From: Anaeroplasmataceae bacterium
GTDB taxonomy: Bacteria > Bacillota_I > Bacilli_A > Acholeplasmatales > Anaeroplasmataceae
Direction of reading: 5' to 3'
DNA: 50,599 nucleotides
NCBI GenBank assembly: GCA_020025015.1
Contig: JAHHSV010000008.1
Span: forward strand, 1 to 50,599
Shown: positions 37,001 to 45,251 of the stretch, piece after piece
Position numbering within the stretch: the stretch's first letter is position 1
Layout: the number at the start of each line of letters is the position of its first letter
Translations under genes and position numbers: made by a program
The notes under the pieces: generated by a model
The model's database searches: none
The model's input: the letters and a program-made list of their open reading frames with translations, nothing else
What the model was told of the DNA's origin: nothing

Positions 37001-38215
37001 CTACTTCACCTCTTTCTGTTGTTCACGAGCCGCTTTAATCTTTTTGATTTCAACGTTCTCAACAAATGCTTGAATACGAGTTCTTAATTGACCACTACCT
37101 GATACAGTATAAGGTCTATCAATAGATAAGGTAGGAATACCAAAATCATTTCTAATTACATATGCAGATAATGTTCTTTCATAGCTCCAATATGTACAGA
37201 ACTTCATTTGCTCATAAATTACACCATCAGCATTATATTCATCAACTAATTGTCTTACATAATCATGACGATGTTTTACTCTATGCTGTGCACATTGACG
37301 AGGACATTCAGTTTCATGTAAATAGAAACGACAAATTTGAGTTAATGCATCCTCATCATCTGTTAGAGTAATTGGCTTACGGCCAGGTAAGCTACCATAG
37401 CAGAATCTATCAGCAACAACTAAAGCACCATTATCCTCAATTAGCTTAATTAAATCAGGATTATCAATTTCACTACCAACAACAACAACTCTAATACGTT
37501 GTGCAAGCTTTTCATCTGATTCTCTTGTTTTAATTTCTTCTAATGTTTCTCTTAGCATATCTAAAATCATATCCTTAGGGCAAACATATGTAGCTAAGCA
37601 TAATACGGCAAATTCATAACCAGTAATTGGGGGATTAGGTAATTTTCTAAATTCACCAATAGCAGTTATAACATCACATATTTCATTATGTAATTTTACA
37701 GCCTTACGAATAGATTCATCACTAACATCAATACCATATTTTTCGTTAAGCTCCTTTAAAAGCTTTCGACTTAATTGTTCAACTGTATGCTTAACACTTA
37801 CCTCATCATCGGAATAAACAACATCAGTGTTAGTCCAAAAATAATTCTTCTTATTTGGATCATGGGTTTGTAGTAATTCCATATTTTCCATACAGCGGTT
37901 CATTGCTTCACAAGCATCAACACCAGCCATTGCATCTAAAAATTGATAATTACCTTCCATCGCACGTTCTAATAACGCACGACTGTACTCACAGCTACTA
38001 TTAGACATATAATATGTAGCAATTTCCATTGAGCCCGTATTTGGAGCTCTTAATCTTACTGAGAAGCAGTTGTCAAGATTTAATAAAACCTCAGGCATGT
38101 GGAAGCAAGTGTAGCCAATAGGATGGCGGCCATTTGCTTGAGCTTGTCTAACTAGATCATTATTTGCATCTTGTAGCAATTGCTCAAAGTAATACAAGTG
38201 TTTTAAGTCTTTCAC
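37001..38215 (-). CDS. 2-hydroxyacyl-CoA dehydratase subunit (404 aa)
   Basis: HgdB/BcrC-related subunit. SNSSCEYSRALLERA, GVDACEAMNRC and the C-terminal FCTYWSYE..GIPTLSID carry the cysteine and substrate-pocket features of the HGD-D family. Translation starts with GTG, 9 nt after AAGGGG; the nearby ATG at 38222 is out of frame. First gene of the operon, behind a consensus promoter with an embedded cre-like site and a leader of about 200 nt. Confidence 0.86.
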   Translation of the reverse strand: MKDLKHLYYFEQLLQDANNDLVRQAQANGRHPIGYTCFHMPEVLLNLDNCFSVRLRAPNTGSMEIATYYMSNSSCEYSRALLERAMEGNYQFLDAMAGVDACEAMNRCMENMELLQTHDPNKKNYFWTNTDVVYSDDEVSVKHTVEQLSRKLLKELNEKYGIDVSDESIRKAVKLHNEICDVITAIGEFRKLPNPPITGYEFAVLCLATYVCPKDMILDMLRETLEEIKTRESDEKLAQRIRVVVVGSEIDNPDLIKLIEDNGALVVADRFCYGSLPGRKPITLTDDEDALTQICRFYLHETECPRQCAQHRVKHRHDYVRQLVDEYNADGVIYEQMKFCTYWSYERTLSAYVIRNDFGIPTLSIDRPYTVSGSGQLRTRIQAFVENVEIKKIKAAREQQKEVK

Positions 38216-38426
38216 TTTTCATTACCCCTTTAAATAATTTTCTATGTTTAAGTAAAACTAACAATTTCACTTGAAACCTAATAAGTCTAATGGTTAAAAT
38301 TTATAATTCGCAACAAAAAAGGCGAAATCTATAAGGGTCTCGCAAGTAATATGTGTTGATATTCTTCTTTTTCAAGAAAATTTGCATATAAAAAATCGTT
38401 GTTTGTTAACATTTTTACCAAGTTTA

Positions 38427-38455
38427 AGTATATCATTTATAAAAGCGCTTGTAAA
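38427..38455 (-). promoter_or_regulatory. Sigma-A promoter of the dehydratase operon
   Basis: Minus strand TTTACA, 17 nt, TATACT. Confidence 0.75.
38440..38453. promoter_or_regulatory. Cre-like operator site B (TAAAAGCGCTTGTA)
   Basis: Lies in the spacer and the -35 of the dehydratase promoter, where a bound repressor would block polymerase. Closest of the three sites to the CcpA cre consensus (12 of 14 positions by eye). Confidence 0.65.
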
Positions 38456-38468
38456 TGCGAAAATGTAT

Positions 38469-38497
38469 AAAAAAAGAAACTTTTATTACAAGTTTCT
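38469..38497 (-). terminator. Terminator of the MazG-like gene
   Basis: On the minus strand, AGAAACT and AGTTTCT with a 9-nt loop are followed by seven T residues. Confidence 0.85.
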
Positions 38498-38515
38498 TCT
38501 GAAATTATCATAATC

Positions 38516-38842
38516 CTAAAGCTTATCATATTTTGTAGCAACGCCTTTAGCCTTTTCTATCGGATATTTAAGCTCATTCTTATCTATTTTTTTATTTATT
38601 ATATCAATAATATCTAACCCTAAAACCTCTGAGAGCTGAATACAATAGTTCATCACATCTGCTAGTTCTTCCTTTACCGCCTTAAGATCATAATTTGTGT
38701 CACTCCACTGAAAGCACTCTAGTAGTTCTCCTGCTTCTATGCTGATTGACTTCGCCAAATTACTTGGTGTATGAAACTGATTCCAATCTCTATCGGCAGT
38801 AAATTTATTTATTCTACTAATAAGTAATTCTAATTTATCCAT
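38516..38842 (-). CDS. MazG-like nucleotide pyrophosphohydrolase
   Basis: 108-aa all-alpha house-cleaning NTP pyrophosphatase. The Mg2+ site is in SIEAGELLECFQW and the downstream KEELADVMNYCIQLSE, the classic EExxE and ExxD pattern. The ATG at 38842 follows GGAGG by 6 nt; the ATG at 38854 overlaps that site. Monocistronic, with an extended -10 promoter and its own terminator. Confidence 0.9.
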   Translation of the reverse strand: MDKLELLISRINKFTADRDWNQFHTPSNLAKSISIEAGELLECFQWSDTNYDLKAVKEELADVMNYCIQLSEVLGLDIIDIINKKIDKNELKYPIEKAKGVATKYDKL

Positions 38843-38868
38843 AGCATCCTCCATACAAATTCATAATT

Positions 38869-38877
38869 ATTATACCA
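38869..38877 (-). promoter_or_regulatory. Extended -10 promoter of the MazG-like gene
   Basis: Minus strand TGGTATAAT, 27 nt upstream of the start codon. Confidence 0.65.
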
Positions 38878-39057
38878 CACGCTTATACAAATTACATTGT
38901 TATATTATTATATCTAAATTCTTTTACTTATAAAAATAACCTCCTGAAAAGCATTCGTTTTAGAAATTAAAATAACCTTTATATCTTTTAGGCATTAATA
39001 ATAAAAAAGCCCACAAAGTAAAATATTTTATTAAAATTTATATACAAAAACCACCTT
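38878..39057. other. AT-rich intergenic stretch
   Basis: First part of the 940-bp gap between the MazG-like gene and the GH84 gene. No ORF with a ribosome binding site and no clear hairpin was seen. Confidence 0.5.
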
Positions 39058-39340
39058 TAAATGTTTTGTGTCAGATATCATACTAATTTATATAGTTTTT
39101 AAAATCAACTTTAAGATGGCAAAACATTTAGTTAAAAGGGGAAAAATGAAATTTGCTTTTACAACCTCTTGTGCTTTTCGTAGCTAGCGGCTCTAAGCTT
39201 GAAGCAACAAAGCCAAGTCTAGATTCAAGCCATGAATAGCCTACGCTAAAAACGAAATTTATCAAGGCAATCTGTAACTATTACTCGACCACAATCGTAC
39301 TTCTAGCATGCATTTAGCTAGTAGTCAAACTAAGGTTGCG
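39058..39340. other. Structured non-coding region, possible ncRNA or conserved element
   Basis: Less AT-rich than its flanks and dense in inverted repeats. These are TAAATGTTTTG (39058-39068) with CAAAACATTTA (39120-39130); CGTAG (39179) with CTACG (39241) enclosing GCTTGAA (39197) and TTCAAGC (39224); and CTAGC (39303) with GCTAG (39317). A 13-codon ORF (39147-39188, plus strand) follows AAAAGGGGAAAA. On the minus strand 39128-39277 stays open for 49 codons but has no start codon or ribosome binding site. It matches no tRNA, tmRNA, RNase P or SRP RNA pattern that I know. Confidence 0.45.
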
Positions 39341-39705
39341 TAATTCCTTATTGATTTAGGCCATTAATTAACTCTCAAGTCGTTAAAGGCAGTTGTTTAT
39401 GTTCTTGTAGGATAAAGCTTAAAAATATGTTTTCGGAGCATTAATGCTTATACATTTGTTTTTTCAAATTAACACAGTCTCTTGTAAAGTACGCACGACA
39501 TAAACGAATAATTCTTAAAAAAAGTTTTTTAAACATATTAGAGTTTTTTTCTAATATAATTTTGCATTCTTAAATTTTATAGCATTAAATTTTGGTAATT
39601 GGCTGTTTTTTTGTTTTTCTACTATATTTTGTCGTGAAAGAAAATAATAATTGTTTTCATATACTAATTTTTAAAACCTTACAACTTGCAGTAAAACCGT
39701 TTTTA

Positions 39706-39719
39706 TAAAAGGGCTTTTA
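39706..39719. promoter_or_regulatory. Cre-like operator site C (TAAAAGGGCTTTTA)
   Basis: Third copy of the shared palindrome, embedded in ATAAAAG, GG, CTTTTAT (7-bp perfect arms), 64 nt before the GH84 start codon. Confidence 0.55.
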
Positions 39720-39732
39720 TGTTATTCTATTC

Positions 39733-39759
39733 TTGGTTATTTTATAAGCTCATAACCAA
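39733..39759. repeat. Inverted repeat in the GH84 5' region
   Basis: TTGGTTAT and ATAACCAA are perfect 8-bp arms with an 11-nt spacer, ending 7 nt before the ribosome binding site. Either an operator or an mRNA hairpin. Confidence 0.6.
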
Positions 39760-39782
39760 AATTTATAAGGAGAATAGAAAAT

Positions 39783-42700
39783 ATGAAATTCAAAAAGCTT
39801 TTTCTTTTAGTTTTGATTAGTGTATTTGCTGTTTCAACTGGCATGATGCTATCTAAGATTGGATCAAACACATTCACTAAGCAAGCTAAAACAGCTGCTG
39901 AAAACTATGAAATTTATCCTACACCTAGAAAAATAGTGTATGATAATGGATCATATGATTTAAAGCAGGAAATTAACCTAATTTTTAGTAATTCTATTGA
40001 TGAATTTACTAAAAACAAAGCCAAAGAGGTGTTAGGCACTAAGGGAACTACTTCTGTTGGCACTGGTCATAATCAAGAAGTAACAAACGTTTATGTTTTA
40101 ACTAACCTTGATGATGATTCAAATACTCAGGCTATGAAAACAAAATATAGCACTGATTTAGCATCTGTTACCTTCGAAAAGATTGATGAATTCTTTTTAA
40201 AGTCAGATAACAATAATATCGTAATTTTAGGTAGACATACAAATGCTGCTTATTATGGTGTTGTAACCTTAAAGCACATTTTAAGTCAAATAGATAGAAC
40301 AATAAAGAACTTCACAATCGCAGACTATGCTGATACACCAATACGTGGTTTCATTGAGGGCTATTATGGTAACCCATGGAGCCATGAGGATCGTATGAGC
40401 CTAATGAAGTTTGGTGGAGAATTTAAGATGACTTCTTATATCTTCGCTCCAAAGGATGATCCTTATCACAAGGAAAAATGGCGTGAAAAATATCCTGAAA
40501 AGGAATTAGCACAAATGGCTGAATTAGCTAAGGTTGGAAATGAATCTAAGACTCGTTTCGTATGGACAGCGCATCCATTTATGGGTAAGTTTAATGCCGC
40601 TGATAAGGATAACGAAATCAACCGTTTAATTGCCAAATTCGAGCAATTATATAGTGTTGGCGTAAGACAATTCGGTGTCCTTGGTGATGATGTTGGTCAA
40701 TTAGATCGTCAAATTGTTATTGACATGTTAACTAAAGTTTCAAAGTGGGCTGATGAAAAAACAAAGGCTAATCCATTAGATCCTGTTTATGACACTGTAT
40801 ATTGCCCTACCGGTTACAATCATTCATGGCAGATTTCACAAACAAACTATGGTGAACTAAACGACTTAGATTCTAAATTCCCTAAAAATGTTCAAATCTT
40901 CTGGACTGGTGAAGCTGTTTGTCAACCAGTACAACAGGTTACCTTAGATCACTTCCGTTCTCACAACTTACCACAAGACTATCAATCAGCTGGTAAAAAG
41001 CGTCGTAGCCCATTATTCTGGTTAAACTGGCCAGTAAATGACGTTAACCATTCTCGTATGGTTATGGGACGTGGTGAGCAATTAAAAAAGGATGTTAAGC
41101 CTGAGGATTTAGCTGGTGTTGTTACAAACCCAATGCAAGAGGCTGAAGCTTCAAAGGTTGCTATCTTTGCTGTAGCTGATTATTCTTGGAATATTCAAGG
41201 CTTCAATATGGATAAGAGCTGGAATGATTCATTCAAATATATTGATGAAAATGCTAGCAAGGAATTACATACAATTGCAAAGCACATGTCTGACCCAGCT
41301 CCTAATGGTCATGGTTTAGTTCAATCTGAATCTGAAGATTTAAAGCAATATCTAGATGCTTTCAAGGATGCTTATACTAGAGGCGATAAGGTTGCGACTA
41401 GAGAAGCAAGAGAAAGATTATTAACTGAATTCAATATTATTATTGAAGATATTAATAATTTCCACAAAAAGAGTACTAATAAAAATCTAAAGGATGAACT
41501 TCTTCCTTATACTGAATCATTAAAAGAAAAGCTTCAAGCTGCAATTAGCTATTTAAATGCAGTTGATGCATTATTAGTCGCTAATAGTGAATCAGCAATT
41601 AATAACTATCTAGAAGGTAATGATTTATTAGCATTATCTAAAGATCATACTAAGCTAGTATTAAAAACAGTCCATGTAGTTGAACCAGCAGCTAAGCGTA
41701 TCGTTCCATTTATTAATTGGTTAAGAAACGCTGTTGCTGAGCCTATTAATAAATTCATTGGCGCTAACGCAAATTCTAAGGTTGAAATTAGCGTTGATGC
41801 TCATTTCGCTAATGGTACAAGCCCATATGGTGGTAATCATTTAAATAAGGCTGTTGATGGTAACGCTGATTCTTACTTCTGGAATGGCGCGATGTCACGT
41901 GTTGGTGATTATGTTGAATTAAGACTATCTAAGCCTTCTACAGTTTATGGTGCAAATATTTTACTTGGTACTGAAGGTGAGGGCGCTAAAGCCGATTTAT
42001 TCACTACTGCTGTTGTTAAGGTATTTACAACTGATAATTTAGAGGGTGAAGTAGTTGGCACATATGAAAACTATCAAAAACGTATCAATTCTGCTTTTGT
42101 TAGAACTAATGTAACTGCTATTCGTTATGAAGCTAAAGAAATGACGGAAAATAAATGGTTTATTATGCGTGAATTCAGTGTTAAATTAACACCTTCTGGT
42201 CAAAAATTTGGTGCTTCTGTTTTCAAGAGCGAAGCATTTAATAAAATGTATGAAAATACTAAAGATAGTAGTATTGTTGATGACAATCTAAATTCATATG
42301 TTTGGTACAATAATAGACAAGGTGATCCTAACAATGGCGATCATGTTTTACCAAATGACTATATCGGTATCAAATTTAGCCAGGTTGAGCATGTTGGAAA
42401 AATTTCTCTATATTTAGGTAAACAAAATGGTCACAACGACCACTTCCATAACTTTATTCTAGAGTATTCTTCTACTAGTGAAACTGATGGCTATAAGACA
42501 ATTAAAGAATACAAAGGTCTTAAAAATGGACCAATTCTAAATATCGACTTAACTGAAGAAGGCGGTATTCATGCAAAATATATTAGAATGAGAGCTACAC
42601 AAAGAGAGCAAACTTGGGTAGCAATTCGTAATTTCTCTGCTGAGTCATATATTCCATATCCTGAAAAGGCATATACTAATACAACTACTTTAAAGGATTT

Positions 42701-44354
42701 AGGAACTATTATTTTCCCTAATTATGCTAAAGTTCAACCAAAGGATAACATTACCTTAAAGCCTAATGAATTCATTGGTATTGATTTAAAGGATATTACA
42801 GGTATTAAAGAAATCTTAGTATCTGAATCTACAAATAATCCTAATTTAAAGGCTCAGGTAAGCTCTAGTGGCTATGAATGGAAGGAATTACAAGAAGGCA
42901 CTATCAGCCGTTCTAGATATGTAATTTTAAGAAATACTGGTACTACTGATGCAACATTTAATTTATCTAACTTCCGTATCAATTTCTTCTACTATCCTGA
43001 TATCAAGGTTATTAAGAATGATTTTGGTGGTTTAGATGGCAGCATCATGAACTTATTTGATCAAGATCGTACAACAAAGACTCAATTTACAGGTGATCAA
43101 AATAAAGGTAGAGAATTCATTATTGATTTAGGCCGTGTAATTGATTTACGTAAAATTAAAATTGTTTTACATGATGGCGAATGGGATTTCCCTCGTCATG
43201 CAAAATTATTTGGTTCAGAAAATAATGAACAATACAACGAATTAATGGTTATGGGTAACCAAGATAAGGAAAACCCAAATGAATCAGCTACTCAGGATGA
43301 TATTAAGTTTGTTTTCCCTGATCATGAAACTTCTTATTATACCAAAACTGCTGACAACCTAAATTTAAAGGTTCGTTATTTAAAGTTCCAAATTACTAGA
43401 ACAAAAACTGGTGATAAGAAATGGGTTCGCTTCAGCGAATTTGAAATCAATGATGATTATAACTTTGAACCATTTGAGCCAAGAATTGAGTCAACTTCAA
43501 AGAGTAAGGCTAAAACAAACCTACAAAACGCAATCGATGGTAATATTGCAACCTTCTTTGCTCCAAAGGACAATGCAGGTAGCTTAACCTACTATGTAAA
43601 TGAAAATGCCTCAACTGCCCAAGTATTAAAGGTTGTTCAAGCTGGTGGCAAGAATACTTCTAATGCTTTAGTGAAGATTAGCTATGCAACAAAGGATAAC
43701 CCTACAGCAGCTAAGGAATTAGTTTTAGGTAAATTAGATCATTCATTAAATGAATTTAAGCTACCAAAGAATATTATTCTATTTAGCGTGAAGATTGATT
43801 GGGAAAAGCCAATGCAGCTATATGAAATTGTTGTTTCTGATACAGAAGATAAATTCGAAAGCGTTCAAACTATGTCAAGCCTACGTGTAAGCTATGATTT
43901 AGACACTAAGACTCCTAATAAGGTTGATTTAAGATTTGGTGGTCTATTCGAAGAAAGCTTATACAATGAGCACACAGAATATGGTGTAATCGTTCTACCT
44001 AAGAGCATGATGAGCCAATTAGAGTTTGTAACATTAGAAAAATTAGCTGAGTTCAAGCAACAAGGCTATGCTCAAGTAGCTAAGAATATTGCTAAGGTTA
44101 ATGCTCAAGGTCAAGCAGATGAAAACGGTGGTTTCCGTCAATTTGCTTGGGTAATCACTAATATGGAAGGTCATTATAGTGATGAATTAGTAGCTGTTAT
44201 GTACTCATTAAATGGTGCTAAGCTGATTACTTCTAAGCCTACTACTGAAAGTGTAATGTCTGTAAAGGATAAAACAATCGCTAAACTAACTGAAGGCTTA
44301 GCAGAGCATCCAGAATACCAAGATATTATTGATGTTTTAAAGAAAATTGCTTAA
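39783..44354 (+). CDS. Secreted GH84 beta-N-acetylglucosaminidase with CBM32-like modules
   Basis: 1523 aa, exported. The signal peptide (residues 1 to about 30, KFKK then a hydrophobic core) is followed by a GH20b-like N-domain (about 45-170) and the GH84 barrel from about residue 187 (RGFIEGYYGNPWSHEDR). The paired catalytic aspartates are D302/D303 in GVLGDDVG. A helical linker (about 500-660) and at least three or four discoidin/CBM32-like modules follow (about 690-800, 830-950, 1075-1220, 1240-1350), then an unrecognised C-terminal module (about 1370-1523). GH84 enzymes (NagH/NagJ type) remove GlcNAc from mucin, hyaluronan or O-GlcNAc glycans. No LPxTG or other anchor is visible. Ribosome binding site AAGGAG. 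Confidence 0.92.
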   Translation: MKFKKLFLLVLISVFAVSTGMMLSKIGSNTFTKQAKTAAENYEIYPTPRKIVYDNGSYDLKQEINLIFSNSIDEFTKNKAKEVLGTKGTTSVGTGHNQEVTNVYVLTNLDDDSNTQAMKTKYSTDLASVTFEKIDEFFLKSDNNNIVILGRHTNAAYYGVVTLKHILSQIDRTIKNFTIADYADTPIRGFIEGYYGNPWSHEDRMSLMKFGGEFKMTSYIFAPKDDPYHKEKWREKYPEKELAQMAELAKVGNESKTRFVWTAHPFMGKFNAADKDNEINRLIAKFEQLYSVGVRQFGVLGDDVGQLDRQIVIDMLTKVSKWADEKTKANPLDPVYDTVYCPTGYNHSWQISQTNYGELNDLDSKFPKNVQIFWTGEAVCQPVQQVTLDHFRSHNLPQDYQSAGKKRRSPLFWLNWPVNDVNHSRMVMGRGEQLKKDVKPEDLAGVVTNPMQEAEASKVAIFAVADYSWNIQGFNMDKSWNDSFKYIDENASKELHTIAKHMSDPAPNGHGLVQSESEDLKQYLDAFKDAYTRGDKVATREARERLLTEFNIIIEDINNFHKKSTNKNLKDELLPYTESLKEKLQAAISYLNAVDALLVANSESAINNYLEGNDLLALSKDHTKLVLKTVHVVEPAAKRIVPFINWLRNAVAEPINKFIGANANSKVEISVDAHFANGTSPYGGNHLNKAVDGNADSYFWNGAMSRVGDYVELRLSKPSTVYGANILLGTEGEGAKADLFTTAVVKVFTTDNLEGEVVGTYENYQKRINSAFVRTNVTAIRYEAKEMTENKWFIMREFSVKLTPSGQKFGASVFKSEAFNKMYENTKDSSIVDDNLNSYVWYNNRQGDPNNGDHVLPNDYIGIKFSQVEHVGKISLYLGKQNGHNDHFHNFILEYSSTSETDGYKTIKEYKGLKNGPILNIDLTEEGGIHAKYIRMRATQREQTWVAIRNFSAESYIPYPEKAYTNTTTLKDLGTIIFPNYAKVQPKDNITLKPNEFIGIDLKDITGIKEILVSESTNNPNLKAQVSSSGYEWKELQEGTISRSRYVILRNTGTTDATFNLSNFRINFFYYPDIKVIKNDFGGLDGSIMNLFDQDRTTKTQFTGDQNKGREFIIDLGRVIDLRKIKIVLHDGEWDFPRHAKLFGSENNEQYNELMVMGNQDKENPNESATQDDIKFVFPDHETSYYTKTADNLNLKVRYLKFQITRTKTGDKKWVRFSEFEINDDYNFEPFEPRIESTSKSKAKTNLQNAIDGNIATFFAPKDNAGSLTYYVNENASTAQVLKVVQAGGKNTSNALVKISYATKDNPTAAKELVLGKLDHSLNEFKLPKNIILFSVKIDWEKPMQLYEIVVSDTEDKFESVQTMSSLRVSYDLDTKTPNKVDLRFGGLFEESLYNEHTEYGVIVLPKSMMSQLEFVTLEKLAEFKQQGYAQVAKNIAKVNAQGQADENGGFRQFAWVITNMEGHYSDELVAVMYSLNGAKLITSKPTTESVMSVKDKTIAKLTEGLAEHPEYQDIIDVLKKIA

Positions 44355-44365
44355 GGAGATTTTAT

Positions 44366-44491
44366 ATGAAAACTTATAATAAGCCTATCTTAATTGAAGA
44401 AACAGTGGAAATTGAAGATATTATCGCTGCTTCTGGCACCTATGGTGGCCAACCAGGCGATAACGAACAAACATTCCCATTTGGTAGATAA
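44366..44491 (+). CDS. 41-aa peptide coupled to the GH84 gene
   Basis: Starts MKTYNKPILIEE, then the acidic ETVEIEDII, AASG, and a Gly/Gln/Pro-rich tail GTYGGQPGDNEQ ending TFPFGR. No hydrophobic signal sequence and no cysteine. The AAGGAG ribosome binding site overlaps the GH84 stop codon, so translation is coupled, and a strong terminator follows 14 nt after the stop. An acidic leader, an (A/S)-S-G junction and a Gly-rich tail resemble short precursor-like peptides of gut Bacillota, but no maturation enzyme or transporter is adjacent. Function unknown. Confidence 0.75.
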   Translation: MKTYNKPILIEETVEIEDIIAASGTYGGQPGDNEQTFPFGR

Positions 44492-44504
44492 TTATTAAGC
44501 TACG

Positions 44505-44539
44505 AGGTCTTATACCTAAAAGGTATAAGGCCTTTTTTT
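44505..44539 (+). terminator. Terminator of the GH84-peptide operon
   Basis: AGGTCTTATACC and GGTATAAGGCCT form 12 pairs (one T-G) around a 5-nt loop, followed by seven T residues. Confidence 0.93.
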
Positions 44540-44542
44540 CAC

Positions 44543-44568
44543 AAAAAAAGTAGTCCGAAGACTACTTT
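44543..44568 (-). terminator. Terminator of efp
   Basis: On the minus strand, AAAGTAGT and ACTACTTT with a 6-nt CTTCGG loop are followed by a T-run. Confidence 0.9.
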
Positions 44569-44579
44569 AATTAATTCTA

Positions 44580-45143
44580 TTAAGCTCTAGAAACATACTC
44601 GCCTTTTTCTGTTTCAACGATAATCTTATCGCCTTCATTACAGAATAAAGGAACCTTTACTAATAAACCAGTTTCTACAGTTGCATCCTTTAATGCTGTC
44701 TTAGAAGTATCGCCTCTTACAGCTGGTTCTGATTCTGTGATTGTTAATGTAACCTTAGCTGGAATAGTAATACCTAAAATTTCACCATTAAATGACATAA
44801 TTTCTACTTCTACACCATCAGTTAAGAAGTTTAATTCCCATTTTAATAAATCCTTACTAATATTTAATTGCTCATAAGTTTCATTATCCATGAAAACAAT
44901 GTCATTACCATCATCATATAGATAGTTCATTTTCTTTCTATCTACTCTTACTAAATCAACCTTATCTCCACCGATTAATGATACTTCAGTAACTGAACCA
45001 GTTCTAACATTCTTTGATTTAATTTTAACCTTCATTTTAGCCATTGCAGTCTTATTTAAATCAATTGTAATACATTGATATAATTGGTTATCCCAAATAT
45101 AAATATTACCAGGTCTTACTTCAGTACAATTTACCATACTCAT
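44580..45143 (-). CDS. efp: Translation elongation factor P
   Basis: 187 aa, three OB-like domains; relieves ribosome stalling at polyproline. TEVRPGNIYIW, KSKNVRTG, NYLYDDGNDIVFMDNETYEQ and the C-terminal FCNEGDKIIVETEKGEYVSR are diagnostic. The tip loop around the functional lysine reads DLNKTAMAK (Lys31) instead of the usual KPGKGxAF and is about one residue shorter. Start after AGGAGA; own promoter and terminator. Confidence 0.96.
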   Translation of the reverse strand: MSMVNCTEVRPGNIYIWDNQLYQCITIDLNKTAMAKMKVKIKSKNVRTGSVTEVSLIGGDKVDLVRVDRKKMNYLYDDGNDIVFMDNETYEQLNISKDLLKWELNFLTDGVEVEIMSFNGEILGITIPAKVTLTITESEPAVRGDTSKTALKDATVETGLLVKVPLFCNEGDKIIVETEKGEYVSRA

Positions 45144-45181
45144 AATTATATTTCTCCTAATTTCTTATTTTTATCGCTTGT

Positions 45182-45210
45182 ATATTAACACAAAAAGCCT
45201 AATTATTCAA
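45182..45210 (-). promoter_or_regulatory. Sigma-A promoter of efp
   Basis: Minus strand TTGAAT, 17 nt, TAATAT, 39 nt upstream of the start codon. Confidence 0.75.
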
Positions 45211-45251
45211 GGTTAGAGCCAAAATTAGTCCTTTGATTTTAAGCTTACAAA

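Larger units (their letters stand above)
38216..38468 (-). promoter_or_regulatory. Dehydratase operon leader and promoter region
   Basis: Between the operon start codon and the mazG-like gene's terminator. From the promoter at 38427-38455 the mRNA leader would be about 200 nt and AT-rich. Only a weak GCGA/TCGC hairpin (about 38320-38345) is visible, and no known riboswitch was recognised. Confidence 0.5.
39341..39782. promoter_or_regulatory. Upstream region of the GH84 gene
   Basis: Holds a perfect palindrome AGCATTAATGCT (39437-39448), cre-like site C (39706-39719), an 8-bp inverted repeat (39733-39759) and the AAGGAG ribosome binding site (39767-39772). A weak promoter TTTTTA, 17 nt, TATTCT (39700-39728) would enclose site C in its spacer. 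No stronger promoter was found. Confidence 0.5.

Noticed and set aside
39147..39188. 13-codon leader-like ORF before a hairpin
   Set aside because: No promoter found and about 600 bp from the GH84 gene, so an attenuator peptide is not supported enough to list as a CDS.
39128..39277. Open minus-strand frame of 49 codons in the 940-bp gap
   Set aside because: No ATG, no ribosome binding site, and it overlaps strong inverted repeats; more likely non-coding structure than a gene.
39058..39340. tmRNA, RNase P, 6S or SRP RNA
   Set aside because: None of the conserved sequence blocks of these RNAs could be found on either strand.
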